From the NCBI RefSeq assembly GCF_001999305.1, contig NZ_MLHQ01000001.1:62001-126000 (forward strand): 64,000 nucleotides of DNA. Direction: 5' to 3'. Below are positions 10,561 to 20,299 of this stretch, piece by piece. This DNA comes from Rodentibacter myodis (lineage in GTDB: Bacteria; Pseudomonadota; Gammaproteobacteria; Enterobacterales; Pasteurellaceae). The notes under the pieces are model-generated. The model did no database searches and was not told the origin of the DNA. It worked only from the letters and a program-made list of their open reading frames with translations. The stretch's first letter is position 1; each line of letters starts with the position of its first letter. The position numbers and the translations under genes are program-made.

Positions 10561-11940
10561 ATGATGAAATTTAACCGCACTTTAGTTGGCTTGGGCGTAT
10601 TAATGTCCCTTACGGCTTGTGATGATCAATCGGTAAAAGTGATTGAAACGAAGGAATTGTTGGATAATTTAAACAATCCGAATTATGTGATTATTGATTC
10701 ACGTCAAGACAGTCTTTATAACGGTTTTAAAGATCACAATGCGACCCGAGGCGGACACATTCCGGGGGCAATACAATTTTCCTGTGCTTGGTTGGATGCG
10801 ATTGCGCCGGATAAATTTGAATCTTTTGCCGCAGGTAAGGGCATTACAAAAGACAAAACCTTGGTATTTTATGATTCCAATCCGGATAATCTTGCCTGTA
10901 TTAGTGCCGATTTTGCCGCAAAAGGTTATAAAACCCGTATTTTTAACGATTTTGTGAGTTATGCCAATGCGGATTATCCGTTAGAATTTTTCCCGAATTT
11001 CCAATATAGCGTTTCACCACAATGGATTAATGCCGTATTGAAAGGAGAAAAACCTGAAACTTACGAGAATGATAAATTTGCGATTTTTGAAGTGTCTTGG
11101 GGGCCGTTAGAAAAAGCGCAAGGTTATGTTCAACATATTGTTGGCGCTTATCATTTTGATACGGATTGGATTGAAAACGGCCCGATTTGGAATTTATCTG
11201 CGCCGGATGTGATAGAACAACATTTATTAAAAAATGGAATTACCGCCGATAAAACCATTATTTTGTATTCCGATAATCAACTGGCGGCTTACCGGGTTTT
11301 CTGGGCATTAAAATGGGCGGGCGTGAAAGATGTTCGTGTGTTAAATGGTAATCTTTCCACTTGGATGGATGAAGATTTACCAACCGAAACCACGGTGAAT
11401 ATACCTTCACCTGAAAACCGTTTTGGTGTGAGCATTCCGGCAAATCCACAAATTGATATTGAAACGCCAAAAGAAATGATTGCCGCACAACAGCAAGGAA
11501 TGAAACTTATTAGTAATCGGGCGTGGGATGAATATATCGGCAAAGTGAGTGGCTATGATTACATTCCGGGAAAAGGTGAACCGAAAGGGGCAATTTGGGG
11601 CTTTGCCGGAACGGATTCGTCTAATATGGCGGATTATTATGATCCCGATGGCACATTGCGTAACCCAAATGAAATTTTTGCATTATGGAAAACACAAGGT
11701 ATTGAGAAAGGCGATAAATTAGCTTTTTATTGTGGCACGGGCTGGCGTGCCGGTGTGTCTTGGTTTATGACCCAACTTGCCGGTTGGCAAAATACCGTGG
11801 TGTATGACGGCGGTTGGAATCAATGGCAAATGGACTCCATTTATCCGGTACAAAAAGGTGCGCCGAATAATATGCTTAAACCCGATACAAAAAATGATTT
11901 TGGCAAAGTAATGAAAAAAGGAAACTCTTGTAAAAGTTAA
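10561..11940 (+). CDS. Three-module rhodanese-like lipoprotein (thiosulfate sulfurtransferase)
   Basis: The start at 10561 follows an AAGGA ribosome site and gives 459 residues with a lipoprotein signal ending LTAC (C20). Three rhodanese-like modules are visible: about residues 28-145, 170-275 and 300-440. Only the third keeps a catalytic loop, CGTGWR with C391. The equivalent positions in modules one and two read YDSNPD (about D105) and YSDNQL (about S237), so those are probably structural. Module one keeps the RGGHIPGAI entry motif. The product probably works at the periplasmic face with the permease encoded 11 bases upstream. An uptake signal (10574-10582) lies within the signal peptide codons. 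Confidence 0.88.
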   Translation: MMKFNRTLVGLGVLMSLTACDDQSVKVIETKELLDNLNNPNYVIIDSRQDSLYNGFKDHNATRGGHIPGAIQFSCAWLDAIAPDKFESFAAGKGITKDKTLVFYDSNPDNLACISADFAAKGYKTRIFNDFVSYANADYPLEFFPNFQYSVSPQWINAVLKGEKPETYENDKFAIFEVSWGPLEKAQGYVQHIVGAYHFDTDWIENGPIWNLSAPDVIEQHLLKNGITADKTIILYSDNQLAAYRVFWALKWAGVKDVRVLNGNLSTWMDEDLPTETTVNIPSPENRFGVSIPANPQIDIETPKEMIAAQQQGMKLISNRAWDEYIGKVSGYDYIPGKGEPKGAIWGFAGTDSSNMADYYDPDGTLRNPNEIFALWKTQGIEKGDKLAFYCGTGWRAGVSWFMTQLAGWQNTVVYDGGWNQWQMDSIYPVQKGAPNNMLKPDTKNDFGKVMKKGNSCKS

Positions 11941-11952
11941 TTTCTAACGAAA

Positions 11953-11980
11953 ATTTATTATGTATTAGTGCATAATAAAT
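11953..11980. repeat. Perfect AT-rich inverted repeat after the rhodanese gene
   Basis: ATTTATTATG (11953-11962) and CATAATAAAT (11971-11980) are perfectly complementary around an 8-base loop, just after the rhodanese stop. There is no GC core or T-run typical of a terminator. It could be a weak terminator, a protein-binding site for the yceD promoter, or the end of a decayed repeat. Confidence 0.55.
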
Positions 11981-12029
11981 GTGATTTCCCTTTGACTATT
12001 TTCTTTACAACGAGTAATATTCACGTCCT

Positions 12030-12554
12030 ATGCAAAAGGTAAAACTACCCCTAACCGTTGATCCGGTAAAAGATGCTCAAAGACGGCTTGATTACGTTGG
12101 CTACTATGCCATTAGCCAGCTTGAGCGTTTAGCGGAATCAGTGGTAAATGTGCTAAGCGATGCACGGGTAACATTATCGTTTTATATTGATCCACAAAAA
12201 TTAGTGGTGATGAAAGGTAAAGCCCAAGTTGAAGTCGAACTCGAATGTCAGCGTTGTGGCGAACCATTCAAGCAAACATTGGAGTGTGAATTTGTTTACA
12301 GTCCGGTTGCTAATTGGGATCAGGCTGATGTATTGCCCGAAATTTATGAGCCAATCGAATTTAATGAGTTTGGTGAAATAGATTTACTTGGTACGGTGGA
12401 AGACGAATTAATTTTATCGTTACCGCTTGTACCAATGCATTCATCTGAACACTGTGAAGTGTCCGCGCAGGAACAGGTTTTTGGCGAATTGCCTGAAGAA
12501 TTGGCAAAAAAACCGAACCCGTTCGCTGTATTAGCTAATTTAAAGCAAAAGTAA
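12030..12554 (+). CDS. yceD: YceD/DUF177 family 23S rRNA accumulation protein
   Basis: YceD proteins are needed for proper 23S rRNA accumulation in some bacteria and plants. In gamma-proteobacteria the gene sits directly before rpmF, as here. The 174-residue product has the family pattern, including the paired cysteines in [18 protein letters not shown] near residues 71-88 and an acidic C-terminal half. The ATG at 12030 has only a weak ribosome site. rpmF begins 22 bases downstream and plsX follows, the usual yceD-rpmF-plsX-fab arrangement linking ribosome and membrane lipid synthesis. Molecular mechanism remains unclear for the family. Confidence 0.93.
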   Translation: MQKVKLPLTVDPVKDAQRRLDYVGYYAISQLERLAESVVNVLSDARVTLSFYIDPQKLVVMKGKAQVEVELECQRCGEPFKQTLECEFVYSPVANWDQADVLPEIYEPIEFNEFGEIDLLGTVEDELILSLPLVPMHSSEHCEVSAQEQVFGELPEELAKKPNPFAVLANLKQK

Positions 12555-12576
12555 ATTAAATTTAGGAGTATAGCCA

Positions 12577-12747
12577 ATGGCTGTTCAACAAAACAAAAAA
12601 TCTCGTTCACGTCGTGATATGCGTCGTTCACACGATGCATTAACTACTGCTGCAGTATCAGTGGATAAAGCAAGCGGTGAAACACATTTACGCCACCACG
12701 TAACTGCAGACGGTTACTACCGTGGTCGTAAAGTGATCAATAAGTAA
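12577..12747 (+). CDS. rpmF: 50S ribosomal protein bL32
   Basis: This 56-residue basic protein ([20 protein letters not shown] at the N-terminus, ending [11 protein letters not shown]) is ribosomal protein bL32, a component of the large subunit near the peptidyl transferase region. It has no zinc-ribbon cysteines, as in other gamma-proteobacterial bL32. A TTTAGGAG ribosome site precedes the ATG. It lies between yceD and plsX, is short enough to escape length-filtered gene lists, and is certain from its sequence. Confidence 0.98.
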
Positions 12748-12768
12748 TTTTTACTTATAGGTATTCAC

Positions 12769-13788
12769 TTGAATCGTCTAACCTTGGCGTTAGATGTGAT
12801 GGGCGGGGACATTGGTCCCCGTATTACTATCCCAGCCTCCTTTCTAGCATTGGAAAAAGATCCGATGCTTTCTTTGATTTTATTCGGCGACCGCCAACAA
12901 ATCAGCCCTTTTCTTAAAAACTGCGCTACTCATCTTTTAGATCGCATTCAAATTCACCATTGCACAGGTGTGATTAATAACAACCAAGGCATCTCTCACG
13001 CCCTACGGCAAAGTAAGGGAACCTCAATGCGTTTAGCATTGGAAGCCGTACAACAAGGCATTGCACAAGGCTGTGTGAGTGCAGGCAATACCGGTGCATT
13101 AATGGGATTGTCTAAAATTTTATTGCAACCGCTAAAAGGCATTGCCAGACCTGCACTTATTTCGCTTATTCCAACCATTGAGGGTGAAAAATCGGTGATG
13201 TTAGATCTTGGTGCGAATGTGGAATGTAATGCGGAAAATCTTTACCAATTTGCTATAATGGGTGCAATTTTTGCCGAGTATCGCTTAAATTTGGTGTATC
13301 CCCGAATTGGTTTGCTGAATATTGGCGTGGAAGAAATTAAAGGTCGTCAATCTCTCCGTGATGCGGCAAATTTATTAGAAAAATCGACCGCACTTAATTA
13401 TATTGGCTTCATCGAAGGCGATGCGCTACTTAATGGTAAAGCAGATGTGATTGTTAGCGATGGTTTTTCCGGTAATATTGCCCTTAAAACTTTGGAAGGG
13501 GCGGCAAAAAATGTGTTGTCTTTATTTAAAGGACAATCAAAACAATATTTCTTAAAGCCGATTTTTTCTTGGGTTATGCGTCATTTTTTTAAAGCAACGT
13601 ATCAACGTTTGAAACGCATTAATCCTGATGAATATAATGGCGCATCGCTTATCGGCTTAACCGCCGTGGTAGTGAAAAGTCATGGTAGTGCCAATGTTAA
13701 TGCCTTTGCACACGCCATCGCCGATGCCGCTTTTCAGGCCCGCCATCAACTCCCTAAAAAAATATTGGCGGGACTCCCTCGTTATTAA
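12769..13788 (+). CDS. plsX: Phosphate acyltransferase PlsX
   Basis: PlsX makes acyl-phosphate from acyl-ACP, feeding PlsY/PlsB-dependent phosphatidic acid synthesis. It acts as a peripheral protein at the inner membrane. The product starts at a TTG codon ([17 protein letters not shown]), 21 bases after rpmF. This start restores the family N-terminus and gives 339 residues; no in-frame ATG fits. The signature [12 protein letters not shown], SAGNTGALM near residue 104 and [13 protein letters not shown] near residue 233 support the call. An uptake signal (13387-13395) lies inside the gene. fabH follows 19 bases later in the same operon. Confidence 0.97.
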   Translation: MNRLTLALDVMGGDIGPRITIPASFLALEKDPMLSLILFGDRQQISPFLKNCATHLLDRIQIHHCTGVINNNQGISHALRQSKGTSMRLALEAVQQGIAQGCVSAGNTGALMGLSKILLQPLKGIARPALISLIPTIEGEKSVMLDLGANVECNAENLYQFAIMGAIFAEYRLNLVYPRIGLLNIGVEEIKGRQSLRDAANLLEKSTALNYIGFIEGDALLNGKADVIVSDGFSGNIALKTLEGAAKNVLSLFKGQSKQYFLKPIFSWVMRHFFKATYQRLKRINPDEYNGASLIGLTAVVVKSHGSANVNAFAHAIADAAFQARHQLPKKILAGLPRY

Positions 13789-13807
13789 TAACTTAACTTA
13801 TTTGATT

Positions 13808-14758
13808 ATGAATAGCAGAATTTTATCTACCGGTAGTTATTTACCAAGTCATATCCGTACCAATGCTGATTTAGAAAAAATGGTTGATACCTCCGATGAG
13901 TGGATAGTCACCCGCTCTGGCATCCGTGAACGCCGTATCGCCACAGCAGATGAAACTGTCGCAACAATGGGCTTTGAAGCAGCTCAAAAAGCCATTGAAA
14001 CCGCTCAAATCAATCCTCAAGAAATTGAGCTTATTCTTGTGGCGACAACCAGTCATTCTTACGCTTATCCAAGTGCAGCCTGCCAAATACAAGGAATGCT
14101 CGAAATTGAAGATGCTATTTCTTTCGATTTAGCCGCCGCTTGCACCGGTTTTGTCTATGCATTAGGGGTGGCGGATCAATTTATTCGTAGTGGTAAGGTG
14201 AAAAAAGCCTTAGTGATCGGCTCGGATCTTAATTCCCGCAAACTTGATGAAACTGATCGTAGCACCGTAGTGTTATTTGGTGATGGTGCGGGAGCGGTAA
14301 TTTTGGAAGCAACCGAGCAAGAAGGGATTATCTCAACGCATTTGCACGCTTCTGCGGATAAGCACAATACTCTCGTATTATCTCAGCCTGAACGTGGTAG
14401 TGAAAAATCCGGTTATATTGAAATGCAAGGTAATGAAACTTTCAAACTGGCGGTGCGCGAGCTTTCAAATGTGGTGGAAGAAACATTAGCAGCAAATAAT
14501 CTTGAGAAAAAAGATTTAGATTGGCTTGTACCGCATCAAGCTAATTTGCGTATTATCACAGCAACAGCAAAAAAATTGGAAATGGATATGTCGCAAGTGG
14601 TCGTCACTTTAGATAAATACGCCAACAATAGTGCGGCAACCGTCCCTGTTGCTCTAGATGAAGCGGTTAGAGATGGTCGTATCCAACGCGGGCAGTTGCT
14701 CTTGTTGGAAGCCTTTGGCGGTGGTTGGACGTGGGGTTCTGCGTTAGTACGATTCTAA
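13808..14758 (+). CDS. fabH: 3-oxoacyl-ACP synthase III
   Basis: FabH starts fatty acid chains by condensing acetyl-CoA with malonyl-ACP. The start at 13808 gives 316 residues beginning [15 protein letters not shown]; a longer in-frame start inside plsX is unlikely. The catalytic cysteine is C112 in [11 protein letters not shown]. The histidine lies in VPHQANLRI and the asparagine in [10 protein letters not shown], completing the Cys-His-Asn triad. It follows plsX by 19 bases. Downstream an inverted uptake-signal pair and a hairpin repeat separate it from fabD, so fabH may end one transcription unit. Confidence 0.98.
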   Translation: MNSRILSTGSYLPSHIRTNADLEKMVDTSDEWIVTRSGIRERRIATADETVATMGFEAAQKAIETAQINPQEIELILVATTSHSYAYPSAACQIQGMLEIEDAISFDLAAACTGFVYALGVADQFIRSGKVKKALVIGSDLNSRKLDETDRSTVVLFGDGAGAVILEATEQEGIISTHLHASADKHNTLVLSQPERGSEKSGYIEMQGNETFKLAVRELSNVVEETLAANNLEKKDLDWLVPHQANLRIITATAKKLEMDMSQVVVTLDKYANNSAATVPVALDEAVRDGRIQRGQLLLLEAFGGGWTWGSALVRF

Positions 14759-14785
14759 TAAGTTTGCTAAAATCCTGCCGGTATT

Positions 14786-14818
14786 TAAAAAGTGCGGTTG
14801 ATTTTGACCGCACTTTTG
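14786..14818 (+). terminator. Inverted uptake-signal stem-loop after fabH
   Basis: AAAAAGTGCGGT (AAGTGCGGT at 14790-14798) and ACCGCACTTTT (ACCGCACTT at 14807-14815) form a 9-base or longer GC-containing stem with an 8-base loop and a short T-run. It resembles the uptake-signal terminators common in this family and probably ends or weakens plsX-fabH transcription. Confidence 0.75.
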
Positions 14819-14822
14819 GTGT

Positions 14823-14906
14823 TGGATTTTACTTTCGCCGCTGGCGGTTTATTCTCTTTTATTTATGTAAAAGAAAGTAAACAAAGAAAAACGCACACCA
14901 CTTAAT
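14823..14906. repeat. Hairpin repeat between fabH and fabD, related to the leuA-leuB repeat
   Basis: The stretch contains TTTTACTTTC (14828-14837), a GCCGCTGGCGG mini-hairpin and a distal AAAAGAAAGTAAACAAAGAAAAAC, so TTTACTTTC and GAAAGTAAA pair over a long loop. The order (TACTTTCTTTG-type hairpin, then CAAAGAAA...CACACC) is the same as at 3304-3353 in the leuA-leuB gap. It looks like a decayed single copy of the same intergenic repeat family. Confidence 0.6.
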
Positions 14907-14938
14907 GGTGCATTAGTAAAACAAAATAGGAAAATATA

Positions 14939-15877
14939 ATGAAAAAATTCGCAATGGTTTTTCCGGGACAAGGATCTCAAACGGTCGGAATGCTTGCTGA
15001 ACTGGCTACCGAATATCCTGTGGTAACTGAAACTTTCAAACAGGCTTCTGAAGTATTGGGATACGATTTATGGAATTTGGTTCAACAAGGCCCTGCCGAA
15101 GAACTTAATAAAACTTGGCAAACCCAACCCGCACTTTTAGCTGCTTCCGTGGCGATTTACCGTGTATGGCAGGAAAAATATCCACAATTAAAACCGGAAA
15201 TGATGGCGGGACATAGCTTGGGTGAATATTCGGCATTAGTTTGCGCCGGTGTATTAAATTTCCAAGATGCGATAAAACTGGTGGAATTACGCGGTAAATT
15301 AATGCAACAAGCGGTGCCGGAAGGTACGGGAGCAATGTATGCGATTATCGGTTTAGATAATGAAGCAATTATCAATGCCTGCAAGCAAGCAGAACAAGGC
15401 GAAGTGGTATCGGCAGTGAATTTTAATTCTCCGGGACAGGTTGTTATCGCCGGTGCCAAAGCTGCGGTAGAGCGTGCGGCTATTTTATGTAAAGAAGCCG
15501 GCGCGAAACGTGCTTTACCGTTGGCGGTAAGCGTGTCTTCTCATTGTGCATTAATGAAACCTGCCGCGGATGAATTAGCGGTAACATTGGAAAATATCAC
15601 GCTTAACACGCCATCAAGCGCCGTGATTAATAATGTCGATGTTAAAGCCGAATCAGAAAGTGGCGCAATTCGTAATGCCCTTATTCGTCAGCTTTATAGT
15701 CCGGTTCGTTGGACAGAAAGCGTGGAAAAAATGGCACAAGATGGCGTGCAAGTGTTAGTTGAAATTGGTCCGGGCAAGGTATTAAACGGTTTAACCAAAC
15801 GTATTGTTGGTGATTTACAGGCTGCATCCGTAAATGATGTGGCATCACTTAATGTCATTGAAGAATTATTAGCATAA
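14939..15877 (+). CDS. fabD: Malonyl-CoA:ACP transacylase
   Basis: FabD transfers malonyl groups from CoA to acyl carrier protein, supplying every elongation cycle of fatty acid synthesis. The 312-residue product has FPGQGSQTVGM at residues 8-18 and the catalytic serine S93 in GHSLGEYSA. The active-site histidine is in SVSSHCALM near residue 200. A TAGGAAAATATA segment precedes the ATG. fabG follows 13 bases after its stop, so the two are co-transcribed; acpP lies 260 bases beyond fabG. Confidence 0.98.
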   Translation: MKKFAMVFPGQGSQTVGMLAELATEYPVVTETFKQASEVLGYDLWNLVQQGPAEELNKTWQTQPALLAASVAIYRVWQEKYPQLKPEMMAGHSLGEYSALVCAGVLNFQDAIKLVELRGKLMQQAVPEGTGAMYAIIGLDNEAIINACKQAEQGEVVSAVNFNSPGQVVIAGAKAAVERAAILCKEAGAKRALPLAVSVSSHCALMKPAADELAVTLENITLNTPSSAVINNVDVKAESESGAIRNALIRQLYSPVRWTESVEKMAQDGVQVLVEIGPGKVLNGLTKRIVGDLQAASVNDVASLNVIEELLA

Positions 15878-15890
15878 AAGGAGAGAAATA

Positions 15891-16619
15891 ATGCAAGGTA
15901 AAATTGCGTTGGTAACCGGGGCAACACGTGGTATTGGACGTGCGATTGCAGAAGAATTGGTATCGAAAGGGGCATTTGTCATTGGTACGGCAACCTCTGA
16001 AAAAGGGGCAGAATCAATTTCAGCCTATTTAGGTGGGAAAGGCAAAGGCTTAGTGCTAAATGTTGCCGATAAAGCCTCAATTGAAGCAGTGCTTGAGCAA
16101 ATCAAAAATGATTTTGGCGATATTGATATTCTTGTGAACAATGCCGGTATCACCCGTGATAATTTATTAATGCGAATGAAAGATGAAGAATGGTTCGATA
16201 TTATGCAAACGAATTTAAGTTCAATCTATCATCTTTCAAAAGCAATGCTACGCTCAATGATGAAAAAACGCTTTGGTCGTATTATCAATATTGGTTCGGT
16301 AGTCGGTTCAATGGGAAATCCGGGGCAAACAAACTATTGTGCGGCAAAAGCCGGCGTGATTGGTTTTTCTAAATCCTTAGCAAAAGAAGTGGCGGCACGT
16401 GGCATTACGGTGAATGTTGTTGCACCGGGCTTTATTGCAACGGATATGACGGAAGTACTTACAGAAGAACAAAAAGCGGGCATTTTGTCTAACGTACCTG
16501 CAGGACGTTTAGGCGAAGCAAAAGATATTGCAAAAGCCGTCGCCTTTCTCGCCTCAGATGATGCTGCTTACATTACCGGCACAACATTACACGTAAATGG
16601 CGGTTTATATATGAGCTAA
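15891..16619 (+). CDS. fabG: 3-oxoacyl-ACP reductase
   Basis: FabG reduces 3-oxoacyl-ACP to 3-hydroxyacyl-ACP using NADPH. It is a classical short-chain dehydrogenase of 242 residues. Visible elements are the cofactor motif TGATRGIG at residues 9-16, NNAG at 83-86, and the catalytic Ser136, Tyr149 and Lys153 (NYCAAKAG). The start has a strong AAGGAGAG ribosome site. It sits between fabD and acpP, as in E. coli and H. influenzae. No fabF follows acpP here. Confidence 0.98.
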   Translation: MQGKIALVTGATRGIGRAIAEELVSKGAFVIGTATSEKGAESISAYLGGKGKGLVLNVADKASIEAVLEQIKNDFGDIDILVNNAGITRDNLLMRMKDEEWFDIMQTNLSSIYHLSKAMLRSMMKKRFGRIINIGSVVGSMGNPGQTNYCAAKAGVIGFSKSLAKEVAARGITVNVVAPGFIATDMTEVLTEEQKAGILSNVPAGRLGEAKDIAKAVAFLASDDAAYITGTTLHVNGGLYMS

Positions 16620-16878
16620 TTCCGCCACGGAATGGCGATTTAAGGTGGTGGATTTTCCTCGATAAAATCATAGCCAAAGATTTTGGATAATGTTAAAATC
16701 TGCGCCGCAACATAATTTGGTTACGTCTTGAGCGTATGCAAAGGTATGTAACTATTTTCTTTGTATCTATTTCTGCTTGTCCTTTCGTGGTGCGACCACT
16801 CAAGAAACGGTTGCAAGGTTATCGGAAATTTATACACTAACCGCTCAGAAATGAGTTAAAACAACATAGGAAAAACAA

Positions 16879-17109
16879 ATGAGTATTGAAGAACGCGTAA
16901 AAAAAATCATCGTAGAACAATTAGGTGTTAAAGAAGAAGACGTGAAATCTGAAGCTTCTTTCGTTGAAGATTTAGGTGCGGATTCTTTAGACACAGTTGA
17001 ATTAGTAATGGCTTTAGAAGAAGAATTTGATATCGAAATTCCTGATGAAGAAGCTGAAAAAATCACAACTGTTCAATCTGCGATTGACTACGTGCAAAAC
17101 AATCAATAA
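16879..17109 (+). CDS. acpP: Acyl carrier protein
   Basis: AcpP carries growing acyl chains on a 4'-phosphopantetheine arm. The 76-residue acidic product has the GADSLDT motif with the attachment site Ser36. The 259-base gap from fabG holds no gene and probably contains acpP's own promoter (TGTTAAAAT near 16689-16697) and a long 5' leader, which fits its need for much higher expression than its neighbours. An AGGAAAAA ribosome site precedes the ATG. The call is certain; the promoter is a suggestion. Confidence 0.98.
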   Translation: MSIEERVKKIIVEQLGVKEEDVKSEASFVEDLGADSLDTVELVMALEEEFDIEIPDEEAEKITTVQSAIDYVQNNQ

Positions 17110-17296
17110 TTTCAAGTTGGGCGACTTTTTAAGTCGCCTAATTTTTGCCCGAAAAACACGCCTTAAAATAACCGTACTTTCTTTCTGCCCTCTCTCTTCT
17201 TACTTTATCGTTTTTAACAAAATATGATTTCGCTTGGCGTTATACTTCAAAAGAAGTATGATCTTGCCGTTTTTTTACTTTATTTGAGGTATTTTT

Positions 17297-18628
17297 ATGC
17301 TTTATTTAGAATTTTTGTTCTTATTACTGATGCTGTATATGGGCAGCCGGTTTGGTGGTATTGGGCTTGCCGTAGTATCTGGTATTGGCTTGGCGATTGA
17401 AGTATTTATACTTCGTATGCCAATAGGTAAACCACCGGTTGATGTTATTTTAATCATCCTTGCCGTGGTAACCTGTGCCGCTGTGTTAGAGGCAGCCGGT
17501 GGGCTTAAATTTATGTTGCAAATTGCAGAACGTATTTTGCGGAACAATCCAAAACGGGTCACCTTCTTTGGCCCTTTAGTCACTTACACAATGACAATAA
17601 TGCTTGGCACAGGACACGCCGTTTATTCTATTATGCCGATTATTGGCGATGTGGCGTTAAAAAATAAAATCCGTCCGGAACGCCCAATGGCCGTTGCCTC
17701 TATTGCCTCTCAACTCGCCCTTACCGCCAGCCCGGTTTCTGCCGTATTAGTTTATTATCTCGGTGCAATCGCAAAATTACCGGGTTTTGAGCATATTTCG
17801 TTATTACAAATTATGGCGGTTACCGTGCCTGCCACCTTATTAGGCACACTGATGATGTCGCTTTACAGCCTAAAACGGGGTAAAGAATTAGAGGTAGATC
17901 CTGAATATCAACGCCGTTTGCAAGATCCCATTTGGCGTGAGCGAATTCTCAACACGACAAACACTTTACTGGATGACGAATTACCAAAAGCAGCAAAATA
18001 TTCTGTTTATTTGTTCCTTTTGTCTTTGGTATTTATTGTTGTTGTGGCAATGATTCCTGAAATTCGCACAATTGGTGAAGCCAAACCCATTTCAATGGGT
18101 GTCGTGATTCAAATGGTTATGCTTTGTTTCGGTGGGATCATTTTGTTAGCCTGTAAAGTCAATCCGCAAATTGTGCCAAATGGCGTAGTGTTTAAATCCG
18201 GAATGGTGGCAGGTTTAGCGATTTTTGGTATTGCGTGGATGAGTGATACTTACTTCCAATATGCAATGCCGGAATTTAAAGCCGCTGTTACCTCAATGGT
18301 AGAATCCTATCCTTGGACATTCGCCCTTGCCTTATTTGCCGTTTCAGTAGTGATTAATAGCCAAGCAGCCACTGCCGTAATGATGGTACCGGTGGGAATT
18401 GGTTTAGGCTTGCCGGCACCTTTATTAATCGGCTTAATGCCGGCAACTTACGCTTATTTCTTTATTCCAAATTACCCTTCCGATATTGCCACGGTGAACT
18501 TTGATGTGACCGGTACAACCAAAATCGGGAAATACTACTTTAACCACAGTTTTATGATTCCCGGTTTAATCGGCGTTATCACCGCCTGTTTGGTGGGAGT
18601 TACCATTGCAGAATTTATTATTCGATAA
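17297..18628 (+). CDS. dcuB: Anaerobic C4-dicarboxylate transporter
   Basis: DcuB-type carriers exchange fumarate, malate or aspartate for succinate during fumarate respiration. The 443-residue product is hydrophobic throughout, with about ten to twelve membrane segments. It has the family stretches MLGTGHAVYSIMPI, ASQLALTASPVSAVLVYYL and YFFIPNYPSDIATVNFD. A GAGG ribosome site precedes the ATG. It is followed by an intrinsic terminator at 18643 and a second one shared with the convergent rho gene. Whether it acts as DcuA or DcuB cannot be settled from sequence alone, although the H. influenzae gene in this position is called dcuB. Confidence 0.93.
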   Translation: MLYLEFLFLLLMLYMGSRFGGIGLAVVSGIGLAIEVFILRMPIGKPPVDVILIILAVVTCAAVLEAAGGLKFMLQIAERILRNNPKRVTFFGPLVTYTMTIMLGTGHAVYSIMPIIGDVALKNKIRPERPMAVASIASQLALTASPVSAVLVYYLGAIAKLPGFEHISLLQIMAVTVPATLLGTLMMSLYSLKRGKELEVDPEYQRRLQDPIWRERILNTTNTLLDDELPKAAKYSVYLFLLSLVFIVVVAMIPEIRTIGEAKPISMGVVIQMVMLCFGGIILLACKVNPQIVPNGVVFKSGMVAGLAIFGIAWMSDTYFQYAMPEFKAAVTSMVESYPWTFALALFAVSVVINSQAATAVMMVPVGIGLGLPAPLLIGLMPATYAYFFIPNYPSDIATVNFDVTGTTKIGKYYFNHSFMIPGLIGVITACLVGVTIAEFIIR

Positions 18629-18642
18629 AACGACATTGTCAG

Positions 18643-18669
18643 AAAAAAGCACCTTCATGGTGCTTTTTT
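18643..18669 (+). terminator. Intrinsic terminator of dcuB
   Basis: AAAAAAGCACC (18643-18653) pairs with GGTGCTTTTTT (18659-18669) over a 5-base loop, ending in a T-run, 15 bases after the dcuB stop. Confidence 0.9.
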
Positions 18670-18795
18670 CTTATTAACTATTGATGGAACGCATTTTTTG
18701 AAAAACGGGGGCCGCTAGTGGAGGGATTAATCATTGTGGCAATAAAAAATGGTGAAGCATTATGGAAAACTAAAAAGTGATAATTTATTGCATTA

Positions 18796-18825
18796 AAAAG
18801 GCTATTCTAGAGTGAATAGCCTTTT
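18796..18825. terminator. Bidirectional terminator between dcuB and rho
   Basis: AAAAGGCTATTC (18796-18807) pairs perfectly with GAATAGCCTTTT (18814-18825) around a 6-base loop. With A and T runs on the two sides it can work in either direction; it lies 24 bases from the rho stop codon and most likely serves rho. Confidence 0.85.
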
Positions 18826-18848
18826 CTTTGTTTTAGTTTAACGATCTC

Positions 18849-20111
18849 TTACGAACGTTTCATAATTTCAAAGAATTCCTCGTTAGTTTTTGCCACGGCG
18901 AGCTTATCAATGAGCCATTCCATCGCTTCCACTTCACCCATTGGATTAAGAATTTTGCGGAGAATCCACATTTTTTGTAATTCATCAGGGGTGGTGAGTA
19001 AATCCTCTTTACGGGTACCGGAGCGGTTGAAATCAATCGCCGGGAACACACGTTTTTCAGCAATTTTACGGGAAAGGTGAAGCTCCATATTCCCTGTTCC
19101 TTTAAATTCCTCGAAAATCACCTCGTCCATTTTAGAGCCGGTATCGACAAGGGCGGTCGCGATAATGGTTAAACTTCCGCCCTCTTCCACATTACGTGCC
19201 GCACCAAAGAAACGTTTTGGTCGATGTAATGCATTGGCATCCACACCACCGGATAAAATCTTACCGGAAGCAGGGGTAACGGTGTTGTAAGCACGGGCTA
19301 AGCGGGTGATGGAATCAAGCAAAATAACCACATCTTTTTTGTGTTCTACCGAGCGTTTCGCTTTTTCGATCACCATTTCTGCCACTTGAACGTGACGGGC
19401 GGCAGGTTCATCAAAGGTAGAAGCGATCACTTCGCCTTTCACCGAACGTTGCATTTCTGTTACTTCTTCAGGACGTTCATCAATCAATAGCACGATTAAT
19501 TCACATTCCGGATAGTTGTGCGTAATGCTTTGTGCAATGTTTTGTAACAACATTGTTTTACCGGCTTTAGGGGGGGCTACGATCAAACCACGCTGACCTT
19601 TCCCGATTGGTGAAGCTAAATCCAAAATTCGTGCGGTTAAATCTTCTGTTGAACCATTGCCGCGTTCCATTCTTAATCTGGAATTGGCGTGTAGCGGAGT
19701 GAGGTTTTCAAACAGAATTTTGCTGCGGGAAACTTCCGGTTTATCGTCATTCACTTGATCGACTTTTAATAAGGCAAAGTAGCGTTCGCCTTCTTTCGGT
19801 GGACGGATTTTACCTTCGATTTTATCACCGGTTTGGAGGTTGAAACGGCGGATTTGACTTGGGGAAACATAGATATCATCAGGGCCAGCAAGGTAGGAAC
19901 TGTCGGCAGAACGGAGAAAACCAAAACCATCGGGCAGGATTTCTAACACACCGCCGCCGAAAATATCTTCACCGCTTTTGGCGTGCTGTTTTAAAATGGC
20001 AAAGACAATATCCTGTTTACGCAAACGTGCTAAATTTTCTAAGCCCATTTGCTCTTCGCCAAGTTTCACAAGCTCTGAAACCGGCGTATTTTTTAGTTCT
20101 GTTAAATGCAT
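18849..20111 (-). CDS. rho: Transcription termination factor Rho
   Basis: Rho is the hexameric RNA-dependent ATPase that ends transcription at Rho-dependent sites. The 420-residue product starts [14 protein letters not shown], with the N-terminal helical and cold-shock RNA-binding domains ([12 protein letters not shown] near residue 58). The Walker [11 protein letters not shown] is near residue 178 and [12 protein letters not shown] near 208. [14 protein letters not shown] is the Walker B region, and the secondary RNA-binding loops follow. It is convergent with dcuB and divergent from argH, with 273 bases between the rho and argH starts. That long leader may host autoregulation, but nothing in it proves this. 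Confidence 0.98.
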   Translation of the reverse strand: MHLTELKNTPVSELVKLGEEQMGLENLARLRKQDIVFAILKQHAKSGEDIFGGGVLEILPDGFGFLRSADSSYLAGPDDIYVSPSQIRRFNLQTGDKIEGKIRPPKEGERYFALLKVDQVNDDKPEVSRSKILFENLTPLHANSRLRMERGNGSTEDLTARILDLASPIGKGQRGLIVAPPKAGKTMLLQNIAQSITHNYPECELIVLLIDERPEEVTEMQRSVKGEVIASTFDEPAARHVQVAEMVIEKAKRSVEHKKDVVILLDSITRLARAYNTVTPASGKILSGGVDANALHRPKRFFGAARNVEEGGSLTIIATALVDTGSKMDEVIFEEFKGTGNMELHLSRKIAEKRVFPAIDFNRSGTRKEDLLTTPDELQKMWILRKILNPMGEVEAMEWLIDKLAVAKTNEEFFEIMKRS

Positions 20112-20299
20112 AATGAATAATTGTTGGGATTAAATTAGAGTTGAATAATTGAATGGTGGGCTAACGCCCTAAAATCGGTGCGTAAAGTATCACTAAAAGC
20201 TCATTGTGTCTAGTTTTTGTTGTAAAAATTCAGGCTTTTTTATGATAAAGTGCGGTCGATTTTTATGAAGTTTTACAATTTCCGAATCATTCATTGATT

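Noticed and set aside
18720-18780. A 14-codon frame with GGAGGG upstream between dcuB and rho
   Set aside because: Too short, no context such as an attenuator, and it lies between two terminators.
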